A DNA stretch of 15,687 bases, from assembly GCA_900543715.1 (NCBI GenBank), contig UQSX01000069.1:1-15687 (forward strand). Direction: 5' to 3'. The notes under the pieces are model-generated. The model ran no database searches and was not told where the DNA came from. It saw nothing but the letters and a program-made list of their open reading frames with translations. The position numbers and the translations under genes were made by a program. Of this stretch, positions 15,146-15,687 are shown piece after piece (position 1 is the stretch's first letter; each line of letters opens with the position of its first letter). This DNA comes from an uncultured Blautia sp. (lineage in GTDB: Bacteria > Bacillota > Clostridia > Lachnospirales > Lachnospiraceae).

Positions 15146-15687
15146 ATGATGGCGGATAAAGCCATAGACCAGGGACGTCCCTTTGACTGGGGAAAAGTTT
15201 CGGAGGATTACGCCAGATTTCGGGATATCTATCCAAAAGAATTTTATGAAAGAATTGTGGAAAGAAACTTGTGCGTGAAAGGACAGAGGGTGTTGGATCT
15301 TGGTACGGGAACCGGAGTCCTGCCCAGAAATATGTATCAATACGGCGCCAAATGGGTAGGAGTGGATATTGCAGAAAATCAGATTCGGGAAGCAAAGCGA
15401 CTGTCAAAGGACATGGACATTGACTATATCACAATGTCGGTGGAGGATCTGGATTTTCCAGAAGGGTCTTTTGATGTGGTCACAGCCTGCCAGTGCTTCT
15501 GGTATTTTGATCACCAAAAGATTATGCCTAAACTTTACCGTATACTGGACAGAGAGGGACGTATCCTTGTCCTCTATATGGCCTGGTTGCCTTTTGAAGA
15601 TAAAATTGCAGGGGCAAGTGAAGAACTGGTGCTAAAATATAACCCCGGCTGGAGCGGCGGAGGAGAGACAATGAGGCCGATACAGAT
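15146..15687 (+). CDS. Class I SAM-dependent methyltransferase, 3'-truncated by window edge
   Basis: This is a cytoplasmic methyltransferase of the Methyltransf_11 kind. The visible 180 residues hold motif I VLDLGTGTG (49-57), the acidic residue after strand 2 in WVGVDIAENQI (~74), the EDLDFPEGSFDVVTACQCFWYF segment (motifs II-III), and the LYRILDREGRILVLY strand. The substrate domain at the C-terminus lies beyond the window. ATG 15146 is chosen because AAAGGGG (15129-15135) lies 10 nt upstream; ATG 15149 is also possible. The frame stays open back to ATG 15056, which would add 30 residues and has AAGGG 9 nt upstream, but that ATG overlaps the predicted -10. Substrate is unknown; many members of this group act on small molecules. 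Confidence 0.88.
   Translation, partial: MMADKAIDQGRPFDWGKVSEDYARFRDIYPKEFYERIVERNLCVKGQRVLDLGTGTGVLPRNMYQYGAKWVGVDIAENQIREAKRLSKDMDIDYITMSVEDLDFPEGSFDVVTACQCFWYFDHQKIMPKLYRILDREGRILVLYMAWLPFEDKIAGASEELVLKYNPGWSGGGETMRPIQ

Overview
The window looks like a chromosomal segment of a low-to-moderate GC Firmicute, most likely a Lachnospiraceae-type member of the Clostridia. This is inferred from AGGAGG-type ribosome binding sites, sigma-A-like promoters, short class I IlvC and LeuC/LeuD forms, and the transporter/two-component families present. No rRNA, tRNA, CRISPR array, IS element or phage gene was seen. Genus-level assignment cannot be made from the sequence alone.

Layout. (1) Positions 1-1315 are the end of an F1Fo ATP synthase operon: the 3' two thirds of atpD, then atpC. 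(2) Positions 1316-6093 are a branched-chain amino acid block: ilvN (acetolactate synthase small subunit) behind a near-consensus promoter, ilvC, a terminator, a LysR-type regulator on the minus strand, and leuC-leuD diverging from it. The ilvN upstream region also carries a 50-codon reading frame rich in Ile/Leu codons. ilvB, ilvD, leuA and leuB are not in the window. (3) Positions 6093-12933 form a transporter and signalling module. A BcrA-like ATPase/ABC-2 permease pair on the minus strand diverges from a plus-strand run of OmpR-family response regulator, histidine kinase, LolD/MacB-type ATPase and an 868-residue FtsX-family permease. The two divergent promoters share their -35 hexamers, and an 11-bp-period direct repeat lies just upstream of the FtsX transporter genes. 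The kinase has no membrane segment. (4) Positions 12973-14586 hold a minus-strand mannitol dehydrogenase-family oxidoreductase (fructuronate reductase-like). (5) Positions 14678-14932 hold an unrecognised short reading frame followed by a strong terminator. (6) Positions 15146-15687 hold the start of a class I SAM-dependent methyltransferase, cut by the window end.

How the parts work together. IlvN regulates the first common step of Ile/Val/Leu synthesis, IlvC does the second, and LeuCD isomerises isopropylmalate in the leucine branch; the LysR protein is placed to control leuCD and itself. In the second block the two-component system probably controls one or both flanking ABC transporters, in the manner of cell-envelope or antimicrobial-peptide response modules. 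That role is inferred from gene order and families, and the substrate is unknown. Every block is built of known families. The least ordinary signals are the soluble kinase, the shared -35 divergent promoter, the candidate response-regulator site, the Ile/Leu-rich frame upstream of ilvN, and the orphan frame near 14.7 kb.
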